Of a stretch of 64,000 nucleotides of DNA, positions 23,401-35,117 are shown one piece after another. A program made the position numbers and the translations under genes. Below the pieces are notes generated by a model. That model ran no database searches, was not told the origin of the DNA, and saw nothing but the letters and a program-made list of their open reading frames with translations. The DNA is from Alopecurus myosuroides (lineage: Eukaryota > Streptophyta > Magnoliopsida > Poales > Poaceae): assembly GCA_028641055.1 (NCBI GenBank), contig CM054059.1, positions 111,302,263 through 111,366,262 of the forward strand, in the 5' to 3' direction. Positions within the stretch are counted from its first letter, which is position 1. Each line of letters begins with the position of its first letter.

Positions 23401-23932
23401 AATTGAGTGGCTCACCTTTGAGGTAGTGAAATTACGCAGCCCCTATCACGCGCTGTTTGGAAGGCCGGCTTATGCCAAATTCATGGCTAGGCCGTGTTAT
23501 GTATATCTACAGCTAAAAATCCCGGGTCCCAAGAAGACCATTACCATACATGGAAATCGAGATATAGCAGCTGAATGTGACGAAGGAGACGCAGCAATGG
23601 CCGAGCAGGCCTGTAGAAAAGAAGAGCTCAAGCACTACCGATCTCAAGCAGACCCGGAGGATATAGCCACATCAAAAAGGCCGAGTACTGAAGGCGAAAG
23701 GACAAAATTCAAGGCAACGCAAGATTCTAAAATGGTGGCCTTAATCGAGGATGATTCCCCCAAGCGGCTTGCTGTAAGGAAAGAAGCCACACGGCCGCTT
23801 ACGACCAGCCAGGTCATTGGAACGCCCCACCCGGGTTGGCTGGCAAACTCGGTACTCATCAGAAAAAAGTCCAACTTATGGAGGATGTGCATTGGTCAAG
23901 ACGGATCAGGACCAGTGCTTACAAAGAACTGA
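20403..23932 (+). CDS. Gag-protease polyprotein of element I
   Basis: The frame is open from 20108; the Met at 20403 is the first after the primer-binding site and is preferred because the upstream part lies in the LTR. That gives about 1,176 residues. Order: acidic/Pro/Gln-rich N-terminal half with a coiled-coil-like stretch (about 21130-21290); retrotransposon Gag core at about 22020-22480 (MDPETWLSSYEMAM, AAKLWFTNLP, SWEELKTAFIKHFHGT); a Cys/His cluster CPKHSRNGRPANHSLEQC (22759-22812); Gly/Asn/Pro linker; protease with LMDGGSSINIL (about 23217-23250) and HALFGRPAYAKFM. The end, WLANSVLIRKKSNLWRMCI (about 23838-23895), looks like the first RT motif, after which the frame stops. The rest of Pol is deleted. 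Confidence 0.85.
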
Positions 23933-23934
23933 GT

Positions 23935-24993
23935 AATGTAACGGGCGGCAGGTTTCAGACGCGCTCTTTTCCTACCCAGGGTACCTAAGGGGACTGGAAG
24001 GTTTTTAATGAGGCGGCCTGCTGACCCAAAATTTCTGGTATCAATAAAGAGATGGTTATCAAGTCCTATGTCTTTTCGCCTTTATCACAAGTAAGTAGTA
24101 TCCATACGACATCGATAATTCAGTATCATCAAAAGCATCGATTGCATGTAGGTCTTGGGGGTTGGTTGCTCAGGTAACCAACCACTAACCCGAATGACCC
24201 GGCATAGATAGCTATAAGTTATAAGGGCCGATTCCTCGCAAACGAGCACGGCTGCAATCTTATGACTGGGCAAAGAAGCCAATTTTTCTTGACTTATCTT
24301 ACTTAAGCTTGATGTGACTCGCACTAAAGTGGCATGATTCGTTCGCTTACGATTACAATCAGCCATGGAGCCCAATGGGACTTGCCTGACACTGTTCTCG
24401 TATGGATGTAACAACATGGTATCCACGCGAAAGCCGGCTTATAGTATAAGATAGTCAAAAGGGTCATCTAAACCACAAGTTTATGCAGAGTACAAGGCTG
24501 ATAAGCCGGAAACTCAGTGATTATCAAGCATAACTTCAGTATTTGCATGAGATGGTTTTAGGGTTTTGCCTTGGTAGGGAATGATTTGTCCTCTGAGAAA
24601 GGCCACACCCTCATGACTCGTCCTTTGGGTCATGGGGACTGGGGACTTCGTAACAGAAACAAACCACTTTGATACCAAGGTTCAAAACGGCCCTATCATC
24701 CGAGTCTTGGGAACTTCAAGAGAATTTCACTTATCAAAGCCCCTGGTCTCGAAAAGAAAACGAGTCTTATGAAGGGAGCTAAAAAAAAGAGATGGGTATC
24801 AAGAACAAGTTCAGAAGAACAGCAAAAAGTACGATTATCAAAAGGCTGGGAAAGCCGCGAAAATATGTCACCAAATAGAAGTATATTACAAGCTTTTGCA
24901 TCGGTATCAGAAGTGCACAGGCGCACCATTAACAGAATAAAGTAACTCAAACAAAAAGGTTCCATGTGACTAAGATATTATGACATCCTTACT
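23935..24993. other. Pol-deletion scar and 3' region of element I
   Basis: Immediately after the gag-protease stop no RT, RNase H or integrase motif is found in any frame. This is noncoding sequence between the convergent gag-protease frame and the antisense gene, containing a CGGGTCATGGGGACTGGGGAC-like purine stretch near 24630. Confidence 0.7.
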
Positions 24994-27900
24994 CTACTCG
25001 GCCTCCTGAGCGCGATCTTCCGGGTCTTGCTCCTGGACCTGCTTCTTAGCTTTTTTGGCAGAGCCACCCGGACTCACCGCGCCAGGGCGGATAGGAGGAA
25101 GGACGGACGGTGTAGAGGCGGACGGCCCTGATTTTAAGTCGGCCTCCCTCTTCGAGGTTGCCTCCTTCTTCTTAGCTGAGTAATCAGCCCATTTCTCCAA
25201 GAGGTCAAGGGGCGGGGGTGCTTCCTCTGTGATAATCTTGTCATCAGCGTCATACGCAGCCATTAGTGTATTAAGGTTCAAGCTATCGGCTAGAGTGGTG
25301 GCAGAAGGGCGCACTGCCGACTGAATGGCCTTGAAATCCTTAGGTGTAAATTTGGCGCCATCCGCCTTGAACTCAGGAAACCCGGAGATTATCTTCGCCG
25401 GGTCAAGCTTCGGAAAGTAAGCTTTGGCCAAGGTCAAAGCCCGCACTATACCAGTACGGCAGGACGAACGCTTCCAGAGTTCAATCCATCCGGGTACAGT
25501 GGAGCAGGCTTGGACAAGGTTCTCTTCACCCGGATAGGCTTCCGTGGGCCAATTAATGGCATTCAATATAAATTTGGTGCCGGCAAAGAAAGTCCGGAGC
25601 ACACTCTTCAGGGTCCTAACCTTGACAATAGCATCTTCCTCTGGAGCTGCAAGGTTCGCGCCTATAGTGGAAACAGAAGCAAGAACGTATCAGTAGCAGC
25701 CGGGTATGAAATTAGTCGGCAGGCAAAAATTAGTCGGCAGGCAAAAACTTAGCCGGCAGGCAAACACTTACTAAGTAAAATCTGATAAGTATCGGAGACT
25801 TGATCCGATAACTTCTTCAAATCGGCCTGAGCGGCGAGGCACTTCTCCTTGTATTTGGAGACATCCTTCTTCAAAGTTTTCATATTATCCTCAAGGATTT
25901 CTCGGCGTTTTATCTCGGCAAGAAGGAGCCGTTCAGTCTTCAGCAAGGTTTCATCAGACCGAGTTACATGTGCCTGTAAGTGTAAAAGGGTGCAAGAACC
26001 AGATGAGTGTTATGGCAAGAAAAATATGGTGAGAAGTACCAAGCATAACTTTTGCAAGTTATACTCGGAACTTGGGGACTAGGTAGGGAATATAGGATAA
26101 CAAGCGCTCTTACCTGGTGCTCTGCAGCCATGCGCTCTAAAGTCTCGCTCTCCGAAGCCTTCATGGTGAGAAGCTTGTCCATCAATTGTTCGAAAGTATC
26201 TTTATTCGTGTCAGACGACCCGGGCCCTTGGAATTTCCTAGAAGAGGTTTTCTTCTTAGAAGGAGGTGGAACCCGGGTCATTTGCACGTTGGAATCCGAC
26301 ACTCCTTCTGCACCTAAGGCGGTGGTCTTTCTCTTGCTGGCATGAGAAGCAATTGGATATTCGGCTTCCTGCTGGTCCGGTTTAGTCGGCGATGTTTGTT
26401 CTTCATCGCCAGACGCGGTTGCAGTTTTATCAGCTGGGTTCCCCTTACCCGGGCCCTTATCTTCCGAATCCTCTTGATCGCTGATAGCGACCGTGGCCCT
26501 GTAGATGTTATCACAAAGCAGCTAAATATGCAGTCAGGAAAAGATGACGAAGTATCGGAAAGTATCTGGAAGGGGATTTTACCCGGCATTCACCGCAAAG
26601 TCACAAGGAAATCCATCGTCAGACCCGGGGGAGGCTGGAAAATGTCAAGTTAAATATTATACGAGAATGCTTCGAGGAAACCGTGCTAACCAAGAAAAGA
26701 TAGAGCAAGTACCAGCTTGCCGAGTGGGGAGCGGTGAAGAACCCGGGTTAAGGGCGTCGTTACCCGGGTGATTTCGAGTCGACCTGCGCTTAGGCGTGGG
26801 CGACCCCTTCAAGATCGACCAGTGGAATAGCGTCAAGAAAGGTCCAAGAATATCATTACGGTAATATAAAGTGAATGTGTGAAGGGGGATGAAACCTTGG
26901 AGGTGGCTCCTTGAGCTTTTCTTTTAGATCCGGCTTTGGTTGCCGGCTCCGGTTCTTCCTCATCGCTGGCAGATTCTACCTTGCCGTCCGAATCTTCTTC
27001 CTCGTCATCTTCTTGTTCTGAATGTCATCAAGATTACGGTTTGAAATAAAGGGGTTACGGTGAGTTCAAACGAGTCGAGTAAAACTCAGAGAGTACCTTC
27101 GTCTGAGTGAACAGCTTCTTGCTCCTCTGGACCTTCGGAGCTAGGGGGGTATTGGTGTTCCAAAAGTCGTCATCATCCTGAAAGGCGTTAAAGTACGAGT
27201 TATCAGTTGCATCAAGTGGAAAGAGCGAAAGTAAAGGCGTCAGAGTCGGGTTTTTACCTGGGGGGCCGGGTTTTCAAGTGTGAAGGGCTCTAACCCGGAT
27301 ATGTTCCGGATTACCTCGAGCTTCTCCGTAAGAAAACCCTTGATGGTCTTGAGAGTGTCGCCGACTGCGAAGATGTTGTCAGAGTATCGTAGTGGATCAG
27401 AAGGCTCCCCAGAATACTCGCACATCAGCTTTGTGCGGATGGAGTTGGGTTGAATTCTGAAGTCGACCCAGGTCTTCACTAGGTTGAGCCCAATGAGGCC
27501 CTGGGCTCTAAGAGTGGCGAGTTTGTATAGCAAAGGTTGGATTGCCTCCCTATCTGAGTCAGGGGCAAAGGCACTAAATTTATCAGAGATATCAAGAAGG
27601 CCATCAGAATAACCCGGCAGTTTCTTTTGGCCGGATGGGGAAGTGTCCTGGCAGTAGAAATAAGAAAGCTGCCAGTGTTTGACATGAGAATTAAGGGTGA
27701 GGGATGGCATCGGGGAGTTCTTGCGGCGCTGGATCGAAACCCCGCCGCAAGTGAGAAGCGCCCCATCACCGCTTTCGCGGCATGGTTTGCATTGATAAAG
27801 CTCGATAAAAAGAGCTAGGTTTGGTGGAGTGCATAAATAGGATTCAGAAAGGACAATAAAGTGGGTAATATTCAGCACGGAATTGGGCCCGATGTCGAAG

Positions 27901-28950
27901 ACGCGAAGGCCATAGTGACTAAGAATGTCACGGAAAAAAGGATGACCGGGTGGGCGAAAACCCCGGGTCACATGTTCCACGAAGCAGATTACCTCGTCTT
28001 TTGTAGGGGTGGGCCGGGTCTCCTTACCCGGCACCCTCCATTGGATATCCTCCTGAGGAGGGAGAACTCCCAGCTCCACTAGCTCCTCCAACTTGGCCTT
28101 CGTGACCATCGACCGCCCCCAGTTGGCGGAAATGGTGTTGGGGGCTTTAGCCTTGGTTGGGGTTTTCATCTGTTTCTTGGGAGCCATGTGGTTGACCTGC
28201 AAGGCATCAAATAAGAAGAAGATTAAGACATGGAAGTTATGAAACAGTCAGGTATCAGCCGGATGGTATTGAGGTATGGCAGGAGATCCGGGTGTTAGCC
28301 CGTAGAATCAAGCTCGGAAGTTCCGGGTATTGCGTATTATGGAGAAATTTATGGGGTCTAAATGGTAAAGAAGCTTTTTGAAAACGATGGGCAGTGGCTT
28401 AAGCGCCAAATGTGAATAAAGGGGATTAAAAAGGAGCAGTCCAGCCGAGTGACTGATGCAGGGGCGGAAATCTTGGGCAGTACGAGCCTAGATTGGAAGT
28501 TTTATTTTCAAATTCGTGGCGAAGGTAATGATTGTGGGCAGTAGGCGAGTTGGTTGGAGTATGCGCTTTATCTTTTGTGCGAACTAAAAGAGACTATGGG
28601 TAGCCTAATCCGGTCTAGCCAAGAAATCTGAGGCGGACGGATCTGGATCTAATCTGAGGAAAAAAAATCAGAGGTTGCGAGGGGAAGTTGATGAACGCCA
28701 AAGGCTTACCGGAGGAGATCCGAGGGAGGCCTTGCGGAGGCAGATGGCGCAGGCCTGATGTCCTTTTGCGGTTCTTGGTGGGCCGGATGAGAGCTCGCCG
28801 GCGGATCTTGGCGGCGGCGCGGAGCGACCGGTGGCGGAGCGTAGCCTTCGGGCAATTGGTTCCGGTGACGTGCGTGGAAGGTCCGTGGTGGCGCTCAGGA
28901 AGAAAGAGAGCTCAAGAGGAGAAAGGAATGGAGCGGGGGAAATGAGCCGT
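24994..28950 (-). CDS. Antisense spliced gene of element I (putative gypsy-type transposon family protein)
   Basis: Read on the minus strand. Proposed parts: leader exon about 28950-28711 (donor GGTAAGCC); coding exon 28198-27258 starting at Met 28187 (acceptor TTGCAG, donor CAG/GTAAAA); 27177-27097; about 27017-26896; 26480-26114; 25973-25772; and about 25660-24994, stop at 24994-24996. The first coding exon (310 codons) has the N-terminal domain known in plant annotations as putative gypsy type transposon: DEVICFVEHVTRGFRPPGHP, FIVLSESYLC, HWQLSYFYCQ. Middle exons are acidic and Lys-rich with a coiled coil (ERLLLAEIKRREILEDNMK); the last has FNAINWPTEAYPG-like sequence and a KKAKK tail. The junction into 27017 does not keep frame as drawn, so exon limits there are uncertain. 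Known in the Tat branch; function unknown. Confidence 0.72.
25711..25766. repeat. 18-bp tandem repeat, three copies, in an intron
   Basis: (A/C)TTAG(T/C)CGGCAGGCAAA repeated three times within the last intron of the antisense gene of I. Confidence 0.85.
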
Positions 28951-29369
28951 TAGGGTTCGAGTCATTCCTAAGGAGCTTTTTTATAGTGCGACTGGATAAG
29001 CCCGGCTCGGTGAGTGGAGGCCGGGAATTGTGGGGATAAAACGGCTATTTATTTAAAGTTCCTGCGAGATATGCGCCCAGTATTGAGTAAAGCATCCGGA
29101 TAAAGAAAGAAGGGGATTCGTCCCGTGATGATGGGATTAGCTGTCAAGCATAGGATCTTGGCGTTGCTACTATGATTTGGATCCAGAAGTTTGAACCAAG
29201 GTGTTTGGAGGGAAAAACCTGAATTATCGCATGGCCACCAAGGAGCAAGGCCTAGCTGGATGTTGAAACATCTTAACCCGGTTTCCATGTGCCCGTGTGA
29301 TTGATATCTTTTCAGGAATAGCAAGCGCTTCAAGGAGATCCGTGAAGCCCAGGCTATTCTGGGGACTAC
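28951..29369. other. Region between antisense promoter and 3' LTR of element I
   Basis: No gene. It contains the TATA box at 28977-28985 and, at its end, the purine-rich CTATTCTGGGGACTAC that primes plus-strand synthesis before LTR 29370. Confidence 0.65.
28977..28985 (-). promoter_or_regulatory. TATA box of the antisense gene of element I
   Basis: TATAAAAAA on the minus strand, about 270 bp before the leader-exon donor, followed by a CT-rich leader without a persistent reading frame. Position and composition fit an internal antisense promoter close to the 3' LTR. Confidence 0.6.
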
Positions 29370-29846
29370 TGATGGGGGGATGCTAACCCGGTATGCCAAG
29401 ATCCGAGGAATAACCCGGCCCAGGGACAGTGAGCAGGATACAGCTAGGGATAAAGATGTTTGTGGAGGCCCAAGCTCGTGGGCCTAGTGACCCGGATTAT
29501 GGGTGTTGTAAAGGAAAGTTAGGGTTAGCACGCCGTGTCTGGGTAGGACCCGGGTGTGCCTTGTAAAGTAAGTTAGGGGGGTACGGGTACTATATAAACC
29601 GACCCTCGGGTATAGATTGACACAGAGATCTAGGAATCCTAGCAATATCGTGTGGTATCGAGTATCCAGTGTAAACCCTAATCGAGTTACTGTATCGAGA
29701 ATAGAGACCCGGCGACTTCGATTGCCGGCTGTCAGGTCAAGGTGCATCATGTCTTCCTTTGAGCTAAACCCTCTCCCGAACGCCTGTGTCGACTTGCCCC
29801 AAGATCAGTTACCCCTGGTAACATCTGCCGTGATTATCCCATGACA
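29370..29846 (+). mobile_element. 3' LTR of element I
   Basis: 477 bp, same limits as the 5' LTR with three differences. Confidence 0.92.
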
Positions 29847-30104
29847 CCCTTCGAGGATCTTCGGGACTTCTGGAAGCTTCCGGGGCTTTTAGGACTTCTG
29901 GCTTTCAAATTTTCCAATTCCGAAAATATTTCCAGTACAACTTTTCTGAAACTAAAAACAGGGAACTGGCTCTGTGGCATCTTGTTAATAGGTTAGTCCC
30001 GGAAAACATAAGAAAACATAGGAAAACAAACGGAAAAGATGTAGAAATTGGCATAATATCAACATGGAACATCAGAAATTAGGGATACATTTTATGACGT
30101 ATCA
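29847..30104 (-). mobile_element. Left LTR of element E, second part
   Basis: Continues the LTR broken at 19860, running parallel to 34856-35117, ending GACGTATCA. Confidence 0.88.
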
Positions 30105-32867
30105 AGCATCCCCAAGCTTAGTTCCTACTCGTCCTCAAGTAGGTAAACGATAAAACAAAATAATTTCTGAAGTGACATGCTACCACCCAATCTTGATCAT
30201 AATATGTAAAGTAGAGCATGTAAACTAGGATCAAATGAACTAAAGTTGTGATCTATATTTGATATCAACAAGTAATGCATAAACAAATAAGAAGAAAGAA
30301 GTAAAACTTTTAATGAATCAATACTAAAAGACTATCAACCATGCAAAGTTTATTAGAGATGATTTAAGCTTTCAAGAACAACAATAACATGTACGTCAAA
30401 CTATCTTTACATGCCTGTTAGGATCAAGTCAAGCTTTCCACACGATGCAATGCTTGAATCTTAAATTATTTGCGCACTAAAAACAAGCAAGTGTTCTGCG
30501 TTGGTCCCTGACACCTGGATGTTATGGCTAAGCGAACATTATGGGGTGTTTGGAAGGTCAATGGAAGAAAGTCTTACAAAGCTGAAAGTGGTCATTAGAC
30601 AAGAGAAAGTCTTACAACCGAAGCTCTGCAAGGAGTAGAGATTGCCACACAACGGATGCACATAGAGCTATAAGTGTATGAAAGCTCTCCAATGGAACTA
30701 GTGGGGTGCATCCAACTTGCTTGCTCACGAAGACCTAGAGCTCATTTGAGGAGGCTCATCATTGGAATATACACGCCAAGTTCTATAATGTAAAGTTCGC
30801 CACATAGTTCTCCCTTTTTTTTTGGGATTTTTCATATTTTTTTTATATATCCTCACCGGTAGGGGCAACATCCTATATTACAATGAATCATCACACTTTT
30901 AGTACTCATAACTCATAATGGAATATCTCTGATGTCTCTAACTGCATGCTCCTGCCAGTGTAGCATTATGCATAAATAACCATGAAGCTCATCATCAAGT
31001 AACATAATGGAGGTGGATGTTGTGCAACAATATATCTAGGAATGGATATGGAAATGCCATGATAGGTAGGTATGGTGGTTGTTTTGAGGAAGAATATATG
31101 GGCTTATGTGTAGGAGAACAAAGTCCTCCCACGGGATTTGGATGCACCAGAGAAGTTTGCACCAACTCTCAATGTGAGAAAGGTCAACGCACAGTACCGA
31201 AGAGGCTAGCAAATATGGATGGTGGAAGTGCCAGGAACCACAACATAGTACTCACGAGTTAAAAGATTACAGCAAGAAAATCATATTATAAGGCACAATG
31301 CAAATAACTCCAAGAGGGTCCATGGCAGTGACAAGTCACTGTTAGCTACCCCGACCGTAGCACGTAACAAAAGGCCGGTAAGAAATGTATAACTCGTAGC
31401 AATCATATACCATTGTTTCTATCAGCTGGTAATTTAAGTGTGGCACAGTTTCAAGTTTCTTAGACCAACCATTAAAAGTTTCTACATACTATTCCTTCCC
31501 GTTTATCCATTAAGCAAATTAATATCTCAAAACAACAGTAGTGATTCAAGTGAAGCAGTTTAGTGATCTACAAGACCATGCAAATTTTTCCACTATACCA
31601 ACTACCACATAAGCATTTCTATTCCCAACCAAGCACACATATGAGAACCACCTAACTACAAAAACTAACAGCTGTGTACAAGAGATGCATGAAAACAAAG
31701 GCTAAACGCAGTACTAGCAAAAAGTGAACACTCCAGAACAATAGGAATGAAAACTAGAGTGTTCTAAACAATGAAAATGGAGTGTGTCTCTCTCCCACAC
31801 AATTATGAAAATATCCAACCATTTATTGCAGCAAAGAAAACTAAACAAACTGAAAACAAAAAATAAAATACGCTCCAAGTAAAACACATAAGATGCGACC
31901 GAATAAAAATATAGCTAGAAGTGACCTGATAATTTGTGTATGAAGAAGGGGATGCCTTGGGCATCCACAAGCTTAGACGCTTGAGTATTCTTGGAATTAA
32001 CTTGGATGTACCACCGGGGCATCCCCAAGCTTAGGTTTTTCACTCTTCTTGATCACATCATATCATCCTCTTCTCTTGACCCTTGAAAACTTCCTTCAGA
32101 TCAAAATTCTCACAATCTTCATTAGCAACGTTAGTGCAATTGAAATAATAAATTCGCATGGTTCAGTTTCAACACAAGTCTAACACTCAAAAACACATTA
32201 GCTACCTTCACAAATTATTTGAACACTCTTTTTCTCAAAAGAACAACAAAAGAAAGAGATTAAGATGCAAATGCAGGTAAAGATCAATTTTTTCAAAACT
32301 CTTATGTTGCTAAAATAAAAAAGGGGTCTTCTAAGAAAAGTTGCGTATATAACTCAGGATTAAGCACAAAAAGTCTCAGGTCATTTTGAATTTTCTGTGA
32401 TTTTTAACGGAATTAACAGTGGACAAAAGAAATCTGTTTCCTGCGTAGAAATCCGAAATATAGCCTCAACTTTCCACTAGAGGCTTTACTTGGCTCAACA
32501 AAAACTCAAAATAAAAGATACATAGGGGTTTCTAAGGAAGTAGACAACACCCAGGTGCAAAGAACACCAAAGAAAACGAAGGAAAACGGGTTGAAAACAG
32601 CGAAATAAAACGGGTTGTCTCCCGGTAGCGCTTTTCTTTAAAGCCTTTTCAGCTAGGCATGATAATTTGAGAAGATGCTCACATGAGAATAAGAGTTGAA
32701 GCACAATAAGAGAGCATCAAGAAGAAAATATAAAGCACATCTAAGTCTAACCCACTTCCTACGAAAAAGAATCTTGTAGAGAAACAAGTCAACGAAGCAC
32801 AAAGTTACTAGCATAGGAAGACAAAATAAGTGCAACTTCAAATATTTCAACATAAAGAGGGGAAACT
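30105..32867 (-). other. 3' noncoding zone of element E
   Basis: Starts with the polypurine tract (reverse AGCATCCCCAAGCTT, 30105-30119). I find no coding frame. 31011-32867 is parallel to M 8346-10210. Polypurine-like GGGGATGCC copies lie at 31945-32030. Confidence 0.75.
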
Positions 32868-33533
32868 TCATATTGTTGAGATGCATAAAACCATGTTTTC
32901 CTCTCTCTCATAATAACTTTCAGTAGCATCATGAATAAAATTAACAATATAACTATCAGATATAACATTCTTATCATGACCCACATGCATAAATGAATTA
33001 TTACTCTCCACATAAGCATAGTCATTCTTATTAATAGTAGTGGGAGAAAATTCAACAAAATAGCTATCATTATCATTCTCATCACCATAATCATTAAATA
33101 TAGGAGGCATATTGTAGTCATAATTAATTTTTTCCTCAATAGTAGGTGGACTGAAAATATCATATTCATCATTGTAAACATCATATATAGAAGGCATATC
33201 ATGAGCACAATAAAATTTATCATTCATAGTAGGTGGAACTAGAATACCACAATCATTATAATCATCATATATTGGAGGCAAAGTATCATCAAAGAAAATT
33301 TACTCCTCAAAACTTGGGGGACTAAAAATATCATATTCATCAAAACTAGCTTCCCCAAGCTTAGACTTTTCCATAGCATTGGCAATAATGGTGTTTAAAG
33401 AGTTCATACTAATAACATTGCCACTAGCATGCAAATAAAATTCCATAGGTTTTTTAATTTTCTCTTCAAACACTTCATGTCCTAACTCAAGATAAATATT
33501 ATAAAGCTCTCTCATATTTTTGTTGTTTTCCAT
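32868..33533 (-). pseudogene. Asp/Tyr/Pro-rich repeat protein frame (E copy)
   Basis: Counterpart of the M frame at 10138-10818. It starts MENNKNMRELYN at 33533 and reaches SPPSFEE, then an in-frame stop near 33300 (TAA where M reads GAG). A second stretch, 33281-32868, carries the same modules: MPPIYDDYNDCG, MPSIYDVYNDEY, MPPIFNDYGDEND. Conservation of the whole module series between the two copies indicates a once-functional product of this family. No known domain recognised. Confidence 0.5.
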
Positions 33534-33682
33534 TAAGTCTAACTAGTAAATAGAAAAACAAGGAATAAGTAAAAATAATCCTAGCTAGTGAAAACAAGAA
33601 ACAAAAATATATAATTGCCGAATCTAAAGGAAATAACTTAGAGCACTCACACCCGAGGATGTGAGAGCCTTTTATCTTACCT

Positions 33683-33699
33683 CCCCAGGAACGGCGCCA
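33683..33699 (-). other. Primer-binding site of element E
   Basis: On the minus strand TGGCGCCGTTCCTGGGG, about ten bases inside the right LTR. Confidence 0.8.
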
Positions 33700-33709
33700 G
33701 AAAAGAGCT

Positions 33710-35117
33710 TAATGTCTACGCACACTTCTATTCTTGTAGACAGTGTTGCGCCTCCAAGTGGAGAGGTTTGTAGAACAACATCTAATTTCCCTTAAGTTGA
33801 TCACCCTAGGTTTATCGAACTCAGGGAGGTAGAGGTCAAAGATATCCCTCTCAAGCAACCCTGCAATCAATATACAAGAGGTCTCTTGTGTCCCCAACAC
33901 ACCCAATATACTTGTCAGGTATATATGTGCACTAGTTCAGCGAAGAGATAGTAAAATGCAAGTAATATGGATGATAATAAGTGATAACAGCAATCTGAAA
34001 TAAAAATGGCAGCAAGCAAACATGTAGAAGAACATGCGGAAAACGGTGTTTCAATGCTTGGAAACAAGGCTTAGGGCTCCTACTTTAACTAGAGGACATT
34101 CTCAACAATGATCACATAATTGAATGCATAAATATCATTTCTTCACTATGCTACTCTGAACCACTCTCCGGTCGAATAACGAACAATAATCATTGCGTAG
34201 GGCTTTAACAACACTCCTCAAGTCTATATTCCCTCTCTAGGGCACCCCAATGTCACTACGAGCGCCATAAATTAGTAAACAAACGCCACAATTTCATAGG
34301 TTCACCTTCCAACACAAGATATAAATATAATGCTAAACCACACGGAGCACACACTGTCACCTTTGCCCTATGATCAAAGTGTTTACGGAGATAAAAAAAC
34401 CACTTGAGTAGCATAATAGATGAATATAAATCTACATATTCAACTAGATTACAAAGCTCATGATCACATAAAGATCACACCATGGGAGAGAGAGATGAAC
34501 CACATAGCTACCGGTAGAGCCCTTAGCCTCGGGGGAGAACTACTCCCTCCTCATCATAGGAGACATCAACGGCTATGGAGATGGCGGTGGAGTCGATGGA
34601 GATGGCTTTCGGGGGCACTTCCCCGTCCTGGCAGGGTGCCAGAACAGAGATCTGTCCCCCGAAACTTGTCGGTGGCGGCGGCGGAGCTACGGTTGTATTT
34701 TGCGGAAAAGGTCAGTTCCCCTAGGGTTTATGCATCGAGGAGTATATATGGGCAAAAGGGCGATGCCGGGAGGTGGCCAGGGGGGCCACACCCCTAGGTG
34801 GCGCGGCCAGGGGGACCCGCGCCACCCCATGGTGTGGCCACCCTGTGGCCCCCCTCCGGGGCTCTTCGGGACTTCTGGAAGCTTCCGGAACTTTTAGGAC
34901 TTCTAACTTTCGAATTTACCAATTCCGAGAATATTTCCAGAACAACTTTTCTGAAACTAAAAACAGCAGAAAATAGGGAACTAGCTTTGTGGCATCTTGT
35001 TAATAGGTTAGTCCCAGAAAACATAAGAAAACGTAGGAAAACATACGAAAACATGTAGCAATTGGCATAATATCAAGATGGAATATCAGAAATTAGTTAT
35101 ACGTTTATGACGTATCA
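33710..35117 (-). mobile_element. Right (5') LTR of element E
   Basis: 1,408 bp, on the plus strand from TAATGTCTACGCAC to GACGTATCA. The first bases TA, against TG in the other LTR, show one mutation at the end. Flanked by ACCCC at 35118-35122. Confidence 0.88.

Larger units (their letters stand above)
19861..29846 (+). mobile_element. Element I: young Tat-type element with gag-protease and antisense gene
   Basis: Two 477-bp LTRs (19861-20337, 29370-29846), a primer-binding site after the first and a purine-rich tract GGGGACTAC before the second. The LTRs differ at only three positions that I can find (two within 20226-20236 against 29735-29745, and CACGACA against CATGACA at the end). It sits inside E's left LTR with flanks CCTTT (19856-19860) and CCCTT (29847-29851), a 5-bp duplication with one mismatch. 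It carries a long intact gag-protease frame but no RT, RNase H or integrase, plus a spliced antisense gene. It is therefore non-autonomous but recently mobile. Confidence 0.9.
18717..35117 (-). mobile_element. Element E: complete Athila-like non-autonomous element, interrupted by element I
   Basis: Minus orientation. Left LTR 18717-19860 plus 29847-30104 (split by I), internal 30105-33709, right LTR 33710-35117. Without I it is about 6.4 kb. A primer-binding site is next to the right LTR and a polypurine tract next to the left one, which fixes the orientation; ACCCC duplications flank it. No protease or Pol is present; the only frame is the repeat protein at 32868-33533. The LTR copies differ at many positions (for example 18717-18830 against 33710-33820), so this insertion is clearly older than I. 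Confidence 0.88.

Noticed and set aside
29617..29844. 75-residue plus frame at the end of element I
   Set aside because: Copy of the LTR part of the gag frame; not a gene.
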